Shown: positions 7,459-14,989, counted from the stretch's first letter. The stretch is 32,057 nucleotides of DNA from Prevotella sp. (GCA_016286995.1 JAEEVA010000037.1:1-32057); one strand, 5' to 3'. Numbers and translations: made by a program. Notes: a model not told the origin generated them from the sequence alone.

Positions 7459-7530
7459 GGTGCCTTGGATGAGTGGCTTAGTCAACGGTCTGCAAAACCG
7501 TCTACGGCGGTTCGAATCCGCCAGGCACCT
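7459..7530 (+). tRNA. tRNA-Cys (anticodon GCA)
   Basis: The acceptor stem is GGTGCCT/AGGCACC with discriminator T (U73), the known identity base of tRNA-Cys. The anticodon arm is ACGGT-CTGCAAA-ACCGT with anticodon GCA, and the T-arm is CGGCGGTTCGAATCCGCC. The gene is 72 nt with no encoded CCA. Confidence 0.95.
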
Positions 7531-7538
7531 CGCTTGAA

Positions 7539-7575
7539 ACTCCCGAAACCTCGATAAACAAGGGGTTTCGGGAGT
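7539..7575 (+). terminator. terminator after tRNA-Cys
   Basis: A 12-bp inverted repeat, ACTCCCGAAACC (7539-7550) and GGTTTCGGGAGT (7564-7575), has a 13-nt loop and is followed by the T-rich ATATTTAT. It begins 9 nt after the tRNA. The U-tract is short, so termination strength is uncertain. Confidence 0.75.
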
Positions 7576-7628
7576 ATATTTATAGCGGAAAGATTATTAT
7601 AAAGCTTGTTGAAAAGAACTGATTCAGC

Positions 7629-8315
7629 ATGTTTCGGTTTAAGCATTTTACGATAGAACAGGAGTTGTGCGCCATGAAAGTGGGTACGGACGGGGTGCTA
7701 CTGGGAGCTTGGGCCCAGGGCGGTCGTCGCGTGTTGGACGTTGGCACGGGGACGGGCGTAGTGGCACTGATGATGGCGCAGCGGTTTCCGGAGGCTCGTG
7801 TGACAGCCATTGACGTGGACGAGGGTGCAATGCAACAGGCGATGGAGAACGTGTCTGCTTCGCCCTTCAAGGATAGGGTAGAGGTGCTCCATGCCAGTGT
7901 TCAGGAATACTCCCGTCATCCATCACCTCTCACCTCCTTACCTTCTTTTGACGCCGTGGTGAGTAATCCGCCGTATTTCATCGATGCACTGTCAGCTCCT
8001 GACCGCCAGCGTCACATAGCTCGTCATGCTGACACGCTGACCTATACTGAACTGATGACGGCTGCCTGGCGACTGCTGAAGGACGACGGGGAACTGAGCG
8101 TCATCGTGCCGTTCGACTACAGGCAGCGTATGGAGGACGAGGCGACGTTTTGCGGGTTCTTTCCCAGCAGGGTGTGTGCCTTCCGTACAAAAGCTGGAAA
8201 GGCGCCAAAGCGTTTCCTGCTGGCGTTCAGGAAGCATCCCTATTCATGTGAAAGGACGGAAATGACGTTGGGGGATGAGTTGTATAGGACGTTGACACAG
8301 GACTTCTATTTGTGA
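7629..8315 (+). CDS. trmN6: tRNA1(Val) (adenine-37-N6)-methyltransferase, TrmN6/YfiC family
   Basis: The predicted role is SAM-dependent N6-methylation of A37 in a tRNA. The 228-residue protein has a class I methyltransferase fold: the N-terminal signature FRFKHFTIEQ and MKVGTDGVLLGAW (16-28), SAM motif I LDVGTGTGVVAL (36-47), acidic AIDVDEGA (60-67), and the N6-adenine catalytic motif NPPY (113-116). Length fits E. coli YfiC (about 245). Residues 95-106 (SRHPSPLTSLPS) look like an expansion encoded by a 7-bp periodic tract. The gene converges on the muramidase gene and the two stop regions overlap by 10 nt, with no terminator between them. Confidence 0.85.
   Translation: MFRFKHFTIEQELCAMKVGTDGVLLGAWAQGGRRVLDVGTGTGVVALMMAQRFPEARVTAIDVDEGAMQQAMENVSASPFKDRVEVLHASVQEYSRHPSPLTSLPSFDAVVSNPPYFIDALSAPDRQRHIARHADTLTYTELMTAAWRLLKDDGELSVIVPFDYRQRMEDEATFCGFFPSRVCAFRTKAGKAPKRFLLAFRKHPYSCERTEMTLGDELYRTLTQDFYL
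7914..7948 (+). repeat. in-frame 7-bp periodic tract in trmN6
   Basis: Units cgtcatc, catcacc, tctcacc, tccttac, cttcttt run at a 7-nt period with drift between units. They encode the residues between the SAM-binding half and the NPPY motif, a loop that tolerates length change. The periodicity is weak by itself but matches cleaner heptamer tracts elsewhere in the window. Confidence 0.4.
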
Positions 8316-9679
8316 AAGCCAGTGCGTAGGAATTCGTCCCATTGACCTTGGTAGCCATTGAATACGTTGATGTCGACGGGGCCTGTAATGCCATTGACTC
8401 GGCCGTCGGCAGCGAGTTGCCAATAGACCAGCTTGACGTCGGGTTTATATTCACCGTAGCGGGCTATCCAGACGTTATATTTCTGCTTGATGTCGACGGC
8501 ATGGGTCATGTGCTTGTTGACGAACATCTGACTGACATAGAGAATAGGACGCATATGGGTGCGGCGCTCCACATAGTCCAAGAAGGTGCGGATGCGACGC
8601 ATGAGCTCCTCGGTACCGCCAATCTGACGAATCTGTGCGTCGGTGGGTTCGACATCGAGAACGGGCGGGAAGTCGCCCTTGCGAATGAGCGTGTGGTTGA
8701 CGAAGTAGGTGGCTTGGGCCAGCGCTGACGTCTTCAGCGAAAAGAAGTGGTAGGCACCAACGCGGATGCCCTGCTTCTTGGCAGCGAAATAGTCCTTTAG
8801 GAAGTAACGGTTGCGTATGCTGGTACCCTCGGTGGACTTGATGTAGACAAACGATACGGGGAACGTCTGGCCACCGGTGGTGTGGCGGTGTCCCAGCGAC
8901 GTGATGCGCACCTTCGGCCAATGGATGGCATAGCGTCGGCGGCCTTTCTCGTGCTGATGGCGCGAGATATCGATGCCGTAGATGCGTTCGGAGGTGTATT
9001 TGAGTTTCTCGCCCAGAAAGCGTCCCTCCTTCCATTCACCGACACGAACGGGATGATTGGCTGATGACTGGAAACCGAAACCGTGCGGCTGGTCGTCGAG
9101 CCAGAATCCTTCGTAATGGGTGCCGTCGCTGGCGTCGTAGGTGCCTTGCCCGCAGGCCTGATAGTGACGGTCCATTTGTCCGCGGTAGGTGCCAAGTGAG
9201 TCGGTGCGACGGGCAGTGACGATGGTATCGTGGTCCCATACGGCACAGACAATACGGCCAAGGGCGTCGCGCATGATGCCAGGACCGTTCATGGGTGTGA
9301 AGTGGTAGTGGCCTGCACGCCAGTGGCCATTGGCAAACTTGACCGATGGCAGCAGACGGTCCTTGGCAGCGATGTAGCGGGTGACGGGGACCGGATGGAT
9401 AGAGTCTTCAGACAGTCTGGATAGCCTGGTGAGCAGCGTGTTGTACTGGGCAATGAGGTTGTAGCCCTCGTCGGTGACCTGATGAGTTCGGAGATAGTAA
9501 TCCAGTTCTTTGATCTGTATGGTGTCAACGGCAGGGTGCAGCCGGACGATGGTCTCCACCTTGTCGGGAATGCAGGCATCATCCGACGTGAAGAAATAAT
9601 ATCGGCATGCGAACAGCAGCACCACAATAATCAGCACTGCCAGGTCGGCAATATTGGCTATGGAGCGTGTCTTTTTCAC
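8306..9679 (-). CDS. membrane-anchored MORN-repeat GH25 muramidase
   Basis: This 457-residue protein probably cleaves the MurNAc-beta-1,4-GlcNAc bond of peptidoglycan from the periplasmic side. It has an N-terminal membrane helix (about 10-28), an undescribed 130-residue region, two to three MORN-type repeats (163-226, including GTYRGQM, THYEGFWLDDQPHGFGF, VGEWKEGRFLGEKL), then a GH25 domain from YGIDISRHQ (Asp237) to the end. The GH25 active-site acids are visible in VLDVEP (Asp342, Glu344), with VYIKSTEG (278-285), RVGAYHFF (306-313) and VYWQL further on. MORN plus GH25 is an unusual combination. The start is a GTG at 9677-9679, inside a heptamer tract; an in-frame stop lies 9 nt upstream, so no ATG alternative exists there. 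Confidence 0.85.
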   Translation of the reverse strand: MKKTRSIANIADLAVLIIVVLLFACRYYFFTSDDACIPDKVETIVRLHPAVDTIQIKELDYYLRTHQVTDEGYNLIAQYNTLLTRLSRLSEDSIHPVPVTRYIAAKDRLLPSVKFANGHWRAGHYHFTPMNGPGIMRDALGRIVCAVWDHDTIVTARRTDSLGTYRGQMDRHYQACGQGTYDASDGTHYEGFWLDDQPHGFGFQSSANHPVRVGEWKEGRFLGEKLKYTSERIYGIDISRHQHEKGRRRYAIHWPKVRITSLGHRHTTGGQTFPVSFVYIKSTEGTSIRNRYFLKDYFAAKKQGIRVGAYHFFSLKTSALAQATYFVNHTLIRKGDFPPVLDVEPTDAQIRQIGGTEELMRRIRTFLDYVERRTHMRPILYVSQMFVNKHMTHAVDIKQKYNVWIARYGEYKPDVKLVYWQLAADGRVNGITGPVDINVFNGYQGQWDEFLRTGFHK

Positions 9680-9715
9680 TCTTATCTCTTACTTCTTACC
9701 TCTTACCTCTTGCCT
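9674..9715 (+). repeat. 7-bp tandem tract spanning the nudC stop and the muramidase start
   Basis: Six consecutive units are tttcact, cttatct, cttactt, cttacct, cttacct, cttgcct. On the minus strand the tract encodes the last residues and TAA stop of nudC (stop at 9703-9705) and also supplies the GTG start of the downstream muramidase (9677-9679). Unit identity decays from the centre outward. Confidence 0.75.
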
Positions 9716-10467
9716 TCTTCCAGCCATGCGTCGATGAGCTGTCGGGCGATAGAGAGCTTTTCAGGAATATGGGGCAGATGGTCACGGTCGAACCAGGAAC
9801 CTTTCGACAGTTCTGAGCGTTGCAGGTGAATCTTGCCGCTGTCGTAGTCGGCCATGAAACCAACCATCAGTCCGCAAGGGTAGGGCCACGGCTGGCTGCC
9901 GAAGTAGCGCAGGTTGGTGATGTGCAGACCCGTTTCCTCCATGACTTCGCGATAGACGGCTTCCTCGAGTGTCTCGCCCGTTTCCACGAAGCCGGCCACA
10001 AGGCCATAATGGTCGTCGCGGAAATTGTTGGCATGGACAAGGAGCACTTCGTTGTTCCGCCTTACCAGTACGATGACAGCGGTGGCCAACTGGGGCCATA
10101 TCTCCTTACCACAGTGTTCACACTTCTTGGAGATGGCCGTGTCGAAACGCATAGTGCCGCCACAGACGCCGCAGAACTTAGTGTTTTGGTCCCAGTAGAG
10201 CAGTTCGTGACACTTGCCGGCTTTCAGATAGTCATCGTTGGGGAGTTTATAGTATGACTGACGCAAAGGACACATCTCGTAGACATGTGATGTCTGATGT
10301 GTGATGTCTGATGTGAGAGGCGCGTCTATGCGCCAGGCTTTGTTGCCGTCAACGTCCATGACGGTGGTCCAAGGCTTCACCTCAGTAGGTGCCTCAACAG
10401 GTATCTGGTAGTTGTCACCTACTTTTTCCAATACGAGGTCGCTCTGACAAAAAACGAAATACTTCAT
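9703..10467 (-). CDS. nudC: NADH pyrophosphatase / NAD-cap hydrolase NudC
   Basis: This Nudix enzyme hydrolyses NADH to NMNH and AMP, and in E. coli removes NAD caps from RNA. The 254-residue protein has a four-Cys zinc ribbon (Cys99, Cys102, Cys116, Cys119), a Nudix box beginning at Gly159 and containing REVMEETGL (173-181), and the NudC-specific motif SQPWPYPCGLM (191-201) after the box. These three together separate NudC from other Nudix proteins. Residues 55-62 (ITHQTSHV) are encoded by a 7/14-bp tandem tract in the variable N-terminal domain. It lies downstream of a 5'-nucleotidase gene and just upstream of the muramidase gene, all on the minus strand. Confidence 0.92.
   Translation of the reverse strand: MKYFVFCQSDLVLEKVGDNYQIPVEAPTEVKPWTTVMDVDGNKAWRIDAPLTSDITHQTSHVYEMCPLRQSYYKLPNDDYLKAGKCHELLYWDQNTKFCGVCGGTMRFDTAISKKCEHCGKEIWPQLATAVIVLVRRNNEVLLVHANNFRDDHYGLVAGFVETGETLEEAVYREVMEETGLHITNLRYFGSQPWPYPCGLMVGFMADYDSGKIHLQRSELSKGSWFDRDHLPHIPEKLSIARQLIDAWLEEGKR
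10287..10314 (+). repeat. in-frame 7/14-bp tandem repeat inside nudC
   Basis: GTGATGT, CTGATGT, GTGATGT, CTGATGT form two exact 14-nt copies of a two-heptamer unit. The tract lies in the N-terminal, poorly conserved domain of nudC and keeps the frame. Gain or loss of one 7-nt unit would shift the frame. Confidence 0.75.
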
Positions 10468-10470
10468 GAA

Positions 10471-10515
10471 TAAATCCGAATAATCCGTAAATCCGTGTAA
10501 TTTGTGTAATCTGTG
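10471..10515 (+). repeat. 9-bp periodic tract upstream of nudC
   Basis: Units taaatccga, ataatccgt, aaatccgtg, taatttgtg, taatctgtg run at 9-nt spacing with gradual drift. The tract fills most of the 70-nt gap between the 5'-nucleotidase stop and the nudC start codon, so it lies in the likely translation-initiation region of nudC. Confidence 0.6.
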
Positions 10516-10537
10516 GTCTTTTAATCACACCCCATCT

Positions 10538-12271
10538 TTATTTTCCGAAGATTTCTCTGCGGTCTCGTTCGATGGCTGGAATGACCCATGCATCGGGAAT
10601 GAAGCGCCAGTTGTTCAATGTATGGGGTGTTACCACACCTTCGCGTTCAATCTTTTCGGTTAGGTAGTGGCGCTGGTCACGGTCGCTCATGTAAATGATA
10701 CGACCGGGAATGGAGTCCATGGGGATGCCGGCACCACGTACCAGCAGTTCACCGCCGCCATTGCCGCGGTAGCTGTTCATGGCTACGCGATACCAGGCTT
10801 TCTCATCGAACGGCTGTCCGTTGGAAAATTGCAGGATGTGAACCTTCTCGCCGTCGGGCTTGGTGACGTCAACCACGTAGTCGATGCCTGCTGCCGAATC
10901 GAAGTTGAAAGTGAAATTCTTGAAACCGGAACGCTGGTTGTCGCCAGGTTGCCGGGGAGCCAGCAGCATGATGTGGTCGTCGGGGCTTTTCATCGTGTTG
11001 ACCCACTGGTCGTACGACATCTCCAGATGTTTACGGATTTCTTCACCCGTCATGCGCAACACGTAAATATGGTTCTCGAAACGGTAGAGCTTGAACATGT
11101 CGCTCATGTAGACCGGTCCGGCATTGATGGTAGATTTGAACGTCAGTGGGGCATTGAACGATACGTCGGCACCAGTATGCTCCAACTGCAGTTCATGGAT
11201 GAGGTCCGTAAAAGCTGCTGAAGCGAAATAGGCGTCGCTTGACGTCATAGGAGCGGCAAAAGAGCCTATCTGGCGCTCAACGAAGGAACGGATGTTGTCG
11301 AACTGGGGCTGGAAATGGCTGATGAAGTCTTGGTCGATGTCCTCGCCGGTAACGTCAATCAGTTCGCCTTTCTTCTCGACTATCTTAACGCTTCTGGAAT
11401 TTGATTTTCCATCTTTAACCTTTAATGTAATGGTGGCCTGCGCAACCTTGATGGCATTGCACGAAGGATCGAGGCATAAGGTGCGGTTGACGGTAACGTT
11501 GCGCTCGGTATGGTCGTGGCCGTAGAAGATGACGTCGAAGCCTTCCACCTGTTCGGCGACCTTCTTAGTGGCATCCTCGTCATAGCTGTCGGTGACGATG
11601 CCACCGTCCCATCCGCTGTGGAAGAGTCCGATGACGATGTCTGCCTGTTCCTGTTCACGCAACAGCTTTACCCAACGCTTGGCACACGACACCATCTCCT
11701 CGAAACGCATGCCGCTCCACAGATTCTGATGCAACCAATTTGGAATAGCAGGTGTCAACATGCCCAATATGGCAATGCGTACACCGTCGCGTTCTAGCAT
11801 CAGGTAGGGTTCGACGTAAGGCTTACCGCTCTTGACGTCGATGATGTTGGCACCGAGGGTGGGGCATTTCAGTTCTTTGATCCACTTGTCGTATACTTTG
11901 TGGCTCGTTTCCACATCGTGGTTGCCAAACGTCTGGGCATCGTAGCCTAAGTAGTTGATGACTTCGGCTGCGATATTGGGCTGGTCGGTAGCCACATAGT
12001 TTGTATAATAACACGTAGGCTGACCTTGTAGGATGTCGCCGTTTTCCAGTAGGATGAGGTTCTTGCCATACTTCTGACGTTGCTTTTTGATATAGGTACT
12101 CACGCGAGCCATCGTGCCGCGCATGGGGCGGCGTTCAATGAAGTCGTAGGGAAAGAAGGCTCCGTGTACGTCGGAGGTCTCAATAAACTGTAGTGTGACG
12201 GTATTCTTTGGCTGAGCCATCAGGGTATTCATCATACATAGTAATGCTAACAGGGTTGTAATTCTTTTCAT
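10538..12271 (-). CDS. secreted 5'-nucleotidase / 2',3'-cyclic phosphodiesterase family metallophosphatase
   Basis: This 577-residue protein has a Sec signal peptide (MKRITTLLALLCMMNTLMAQ), so it is periplasmic or surface-exposed, and would release nucleosides and phosphate from nucleotides. The N-terminal calcineurin-like domain shows the metal ligands SDVHG (33-37), ENGDILQG (76-83), GNHD (116-119), FHSGWDGG and YGHDHTE. The C-terminal half (from about 330) is the 5'-nucleotidase substrate-binding domain, including LTFKSTINAGPVYMSDMFKL split around its conserved Asn/Gly residues. UshA and CpdB are the relatives; the substrate range cannot be told apart here. Lies between kdsB (with a 22-bp repeat array in the gap) and nudC, all on the minus strand. 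Confidence 0.88.
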   Translation of the reverse strand: MKRITTLLALLCMMNTLMAQPKNTVTLQFIETSDVHGAFFPYDFIERRPMRGTMARVSTYIKKQRQKYGKNLILLENGDILQGQPTCYYTNYVATDQPNIAAEVINYLGYDAQTFGNHDVETSHKVYDKWIKELKCPTLGANIIDVKSGKPYVEPYLMLERDGVRIAILGMLTPAIPNWLHQNLWSGMRFEEMVSCAKRWVKLLREQEQADIVIGLFHSGWDGGIVTDSYDEDATKKVAEQVEGFDVIFYGHDHTERNVTVNRTLCLDPSCNAIKVAQATITLKVKDGKSNSRSVKIVEKKGELIDVTGEDIDQDFISHFQPQFDNIRSFVERQIGSFAAPMTSSDAYFASAAFTDLIHELQLEHTGADVSFNAPLTFKSTINAGPVYMSDMFKLYRFENHIYVLRMTGEEIRKHLEMSYDQWVNTMKSPDDHIMLLAPRQPGDNQRSGFKNFTFNFDSAAGIDYVVDVTKPDGEKVHILQFSNGQPFDEKAWYRVAMNSYRGNGGGELLVRGAGIPMDSIPGRIIYMSDRDQRHYLTEKIEREGVVTPHTLNNWRFIPDAWVIPAIERDRREIFGK

Positions 12272-12356
12272 TTTGTATCTTCCTTAATTCATTTAATTCA
12301 TACTTCACAATCCGACTTGACTGCATTGACTTTGCCATATAGCTGCTTTGATTCAG

Positions 12357-12466
12357 CAAATTCAGTGAATTTGGTCAGTAATTTCAGTGAATTTGGTCAG
12401 CAATTTCAGTGAATTTGGTCAGCAATTTCAGTGAATTTGGTCAGCAATTTCAGTGAATTTGGTTTG
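12357..12466. repeat. five-unit 22-bp tandem array
   Basis: Five head-to-tail 22-nt units occupy 12357-12378, 12379-12400, 12401-12422, 12423-12444 and 12445-12466. Units 3 and 4 are identical; the others differ at one to three positions. The first unit contains the odd palindrome CAAATTCA-G-TGAATTTG; later units keep TTCA-G-TGAA. There are no spacers. The array sits in the 239-nt gap between kdsB and the 5'-nucleotidase gene, upstream of the latter's start. The rest of that gap shows no promoter I can recognise. Confidence 0.92.
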
Positions 12467-12510
12467 TAACATTTTCTATATGACTTTGTAAAAGCTTGCT
12501 GATGACGGTG

Positions 12511-13257
12511 TCAAACCATTATTCTCTTAAGAAACTCTTCGGCACGCTGGAGGTCTTCTGGCGTATCGATGCCGACTGTCTCAATGTCGGTTAGACCGAC
12601 ACGGATACGGTAGCCGTTTTCAAGCCAGCGTAATTGTTCCAGACTCTCTGCCTTCTCAAGCGGCGTCTGTGGCAGACGGGTGATTTCACGTAGCACCTCA
12701 CGACGGTAGGCATACAGCCCCAAGTGCTTGAGGAAGGGGAATCGTTCCAGCCATGCCTGGGGTTCGCAGCCACGAACGAAGGGAATGACAGAGCGGCTGA
12801 AATAGAGTGCGAAGCCTCGGCGGTCTGTTACGATTTTTGGTGAGTTGGGATTCATGATGGCATCGGCAGATTCAAATAGCTTTCCTAACGTACCTATCTG
12901 GGTGTCAGTGTAATTGAATAATTGCTTCAAGGTTTCCAACTGGCTCTTCTGAACGAATGGCTCATCGCCTTGGATGTTGATGATGACGTCGGCCATCGTG
13001 CCGATTTTCTCAGCAGCTTCCTCAATACGGTCGGTACCGCTCTTGTGGTCGGAACGGGTCATGACGGCACGTCCACCAAACGATTCCACATGCTGGAAAA
13101 TGCGTTCGTCGTCGGTGGCCACATAGGCTTCTTCCAACACGCTGGCTGCTTGTTCGTATACTCGCTGAATGACAGTCTTGCCACCTAATATGGCCAATGG
13201 CTTGCCTGGAAAACGCGTCGAGGCGTAGCGGGCAGGGATGATTGCTATGAACTTCAT
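12511..13257 (-). CDS. kdsB: 3-deoxy-manno-octulosonate cytidylyltransferase (CMP-Kdo synthetase)
   Basis: This cytosolic enzyme activates Kdo with CTP to CMP-Kdo for lipid A-core assembly. The 248-residue length is standard. Signatures are IIPARYASTRFPGKPLA (5-21), YVATDDERI, MTRSDHKSGTDRIEEA and NIQGDEPFV. The C-terminal GIDTPEDLQRAEE is typical of the family. It implies that the host makes LPS. It has its own -7 element (13284-13291) and no overlap with neighbours; the MORN gene diverges from it. Confidence 0.95.
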   Translation of the reverse strand: MKFIAIIPARYASTRFPGKPLAILGGKTVIQRVYEQAASVLEEAYVATDDERIFQHVESFGGRAVMTRSDHKSGTDRIEEAAEKIGTMADVIINIQGDEPFVQKSQLETLKQLFNYTDTQIGTLGKLFESADAIMNPNSPKIVTDRRGFALYFSRSVIPFVRGCEPQAWLERFPFLKHLGLYAYRREVLREITRLPQTPLEKAESLEQLRWLENGYRIRVGLTDIETVGIDTPEDLQRAEEFLKRIMV

Positions 13258-13283
13258 AAATGGTCAATTTCTTGTTTTGCCTG

Positions 13284-13291
13284 CAAAATTA
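13284..13291 (-). promoter_or_regulatory. -7 promoter element of kdsB
   Basis: The minus strand reads TAATTTTG, a match to TAnnTTTG, 27 nt before the kdsB start. No clear TTTG stands at the -33 distance. Confidence 0.5.
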
Positions 13292-13332
13292 CACAATAAA
13301 TCCTTAAAATAAGCGAACTTTTTAAGAAATGT

Positions 13333-13363
13333 TTTGCTTGTCTCGTTTTTTTTTGTACCTTTG
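13333..13363 (+). promoter_or_regulatory. promoter of the MORN-repeat gene
   Basis: TTTG (13333-13336), 19-nt spacer, TACCTTTG (13356-13363): an exact fit to the Bacteroidetes consensus, placed 27 nt before the ATG at 13390. It probably also drives the downstream yhcH-like and glgB genes, which follow at gaps of about 31 nt. Confidence 0.8.
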
Positions 13364-13389
13364 TAAAGTTTTTAAAATAACGACAGCAC

Positions 13390-14508
13390 ATGAAAGCAAG
13401 ATATATACTGACAACAATATTGGCATTTTCGGCACTCACAGTGTCGGCACAAAAGATTACTCTGGGGTCCTGTACGTTGAAGGACGGCGGACAGTATCAG
13501 GGTGAGATGCAGGCTGGGAAACCACACGGCAAAGGCAAGACAGTATGGAAGGACGGCGACGTTTTCGAAGGTGAATACGTTCGCGGAAAACGGCAGGGAT
13601 TCGGCACCTATACATTCTTCGACGGTGAGAAGTACGAAGGTGAATGGATGCAGGATCACCAGCATGGAAGGGGTACCTTTTATTATAATAATAACAATCG
13701 CTATGAGGGCCTCTGGTACAGGGATGACCGAGAGGGACACGGCATGATGTTCTATTATAATGGTGACAAGTACGACGGCGAGTGGAAGGCCGACAAGCGT
13801 CACGGTAAAGGCCGGTATACATTTAGTGGCGGTGCCTATTACGACGGTGAGTGGAAGGAGGACAAGAAGAACGGTCGCGGCCATTTTGACTGGGGCGACG
13901 GTTCCAGCTATGACGGTCAGTGGCTGGCTGATCATCAGCATGGCAAGGGTACCTACCAATATGCCAATGGCGACGTCTATGTGGGACAGTTCCAGAACGA
14001 CCTGCAGCACGGCAAGGGCATCTATAAGTTCCAGAATGGTGACATCTACGAGGGCGACTACGAGAAAGGCCAGCGTACGGGACAGGGTGTCTTCCGCTAT
14101 GCCAACGGCGACAAGTACACCGGTCAGTTCCTGAATGGCGACAAGTCTGGACAGGGGATGTTGGTGTGGGAGTATGGCGACACCTATCAGGGCGAGTGGA
14201 AACAAGACCTACCCAATGGCCGTGGCAAACTGACGTGTAAGAACGGCGACGTGTTTGAGGGGCAGTTTCGTAATGGCAAGATTCATGGCGAGGGTATCGC
14301 CCGCTATAGTGACGGGTCTAAGTTCAAGGGACACTTCCGGAACGGTATGCGCAACGGTCCTGCTATAGAAGAAGATAAAAACGGCAAGCGTTTTGAGGGT
14401 ACCTACGTCGACGATAAGCGCGACGGCGCCTTTGTGGAGAAAGACCGCAACGGCAATATTACGGCTCAGGGGACCTATGTCCGCGGACGCCGTCAGGAGA
14501 ATCGGTAG
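13390..14508 (+). CDS. secreted protein of 14 tandem MORN repeats
   Basis: This 372-residue protein has a signal peptide (MKARYILTTILAFSALTVSA) and 14 consecutive 23-residue MORN repeats filling residues 34-355 without a break, plus a short basic tail. A typical unit is DVFEGEYVRGKRQGFG followed by three to five aromatic or charged residues and DG. MORN repeats form a flat beta-sheet solenoid that often binds lipids or proteins; no enzymatic domain is present. The function here is unknown, probably a periplasmic or surface scaffold. Units 13-14 are degenerate. The gene starts a run with the yhcH-like gene and glgB. Confidence 0.88.
   Translation: MKARYILTTILAFSALTVSAQKITLGSCTLKDGGQYQGEMQAGKPHGKGKTVWKDGDVFEGEYVRGKRQGFGTYTFFDGEKYEGEWMQDHQHGRGTFYYNNNNRYEGLWYRDDREGHGMMFYYNGDKYDGEWKADKRHGKGRYTFSGGAYYDGEWKEDKKNGRGHFDWGDGSSYDGQWLADHQHGKGTYQYANGDVYVGQFQNDLQHGKGIYKFQNGDIYEGDYEKGQRTGQGVFRYANGDKYTGQFLNGDKSGQGMLVWEYGDTYQGEWKQDLPNGRGKLTCKNGDVFEGQFRNGKIHGEGIARYSDGSKFKGHFRNGMRNGPAIEEDKNGKRFEGTYVDDKRDGAFVEKDRNGNITAQGTYVRGRRQENR
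13489..14454 (+). repeat. 69-bp coding tandem repeat (14 MORN units)
   Basis: Fourteen consecutive 69-nt units encode the MORN repeats. Nucleotide identity between units is only moderate, while Tyr/Phe-x-Gly and His/Asn-Gly-x-Gly positions are kept, so the array looks old and held by selection on the protein. Confidence 0.85.
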
Positions 14509-14539
14509 ATATGTTTAACTGCTTAAAAAATAAACTATT

Positions 14540-14989
14540 ATGATTATCGACAAACTCGAAAACTTAAAGAACTACGCTTCACTCAATCCTTTGTTTCCGA
14601 AGGTATTGGAGTTCTTGGCGCAGAACGACCTCAACTCACTCGAGGCCGGCAAGCACGAAATCGTGGGCAAAGACCTCTTTGTCAACATTCAGATGGCAAA
14701 GGGTAAAACACCTGATGCTGCCGTCATTGAAACGCACGACAAGATGATTGACATCCAGATACCCATCACGGCTTCCGAGACCTTCGGTTATACGCAGCGT
14801 GACCTGCTGCCGAAGGCTGAATACAATGCCGAGAAGGATATTACAAAGATTCCAGACCTGGCAGCCGACAGCTATGTTACCTGTACACCTGGTATGTTTG
14901 CCATTTTCTTTCCTCAGGATGGCCATGCTCCATGTATCGCCGGTGTCCCTGAATTGAAGAAAGCCATCTTTAAGGTAAAGGCCGAATAG
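14540..14989 (+). CDS. YhcH/YjgK/YiaL family protein
   Basis: This 149-residue single-domain protein belongs to the YhcH/YjgK/YiaL (EbgC-like) cupin family. Members include the beta subunit of Ebg beta-galactosidase and proteins linked to sialic acid or sugar-acid use; the reaction is often an anomerase-type step or undefined. Putative metal-site residues are Glu64 and His66 in VIETHDKMIDIQ, Asp71, and His129 in FFPQDGHAPCI. Length matches the family. No sialic-acid genes are nearby; neighbours are a MORN protein upstream (31-nt gap) and branching enzyme downstream. Confidence 0.88.
   Translation: MIIDKLENLKNYASLNPLFPKVLEFLAQNDLNSLEAGKHEIVGKDLFVNIQMAKGKTPDAAVIETHDKMIDIQIPITASETFGYTQRDLLPKAEYNAEKDITKIPDLAADSYVTCTPGMFAIFFPQDGHAPCIAGVPELKKAIFKVKAE

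Noticed and set aside
12357..12466. Possible CRISPR array
   Set aside because: The 22-nt units abut without unique spacers, and no cas gene is near. This is a plain tandem repeat.
13372..14205. Long hydrophobic antisense reading frame opposite the MORN gene
   Set aside because: It is the shadow of a 69-nt coding repeat: its pattern repeats with the MORN units. It has no motif, and the sense frame has a signal peptide and promoter.
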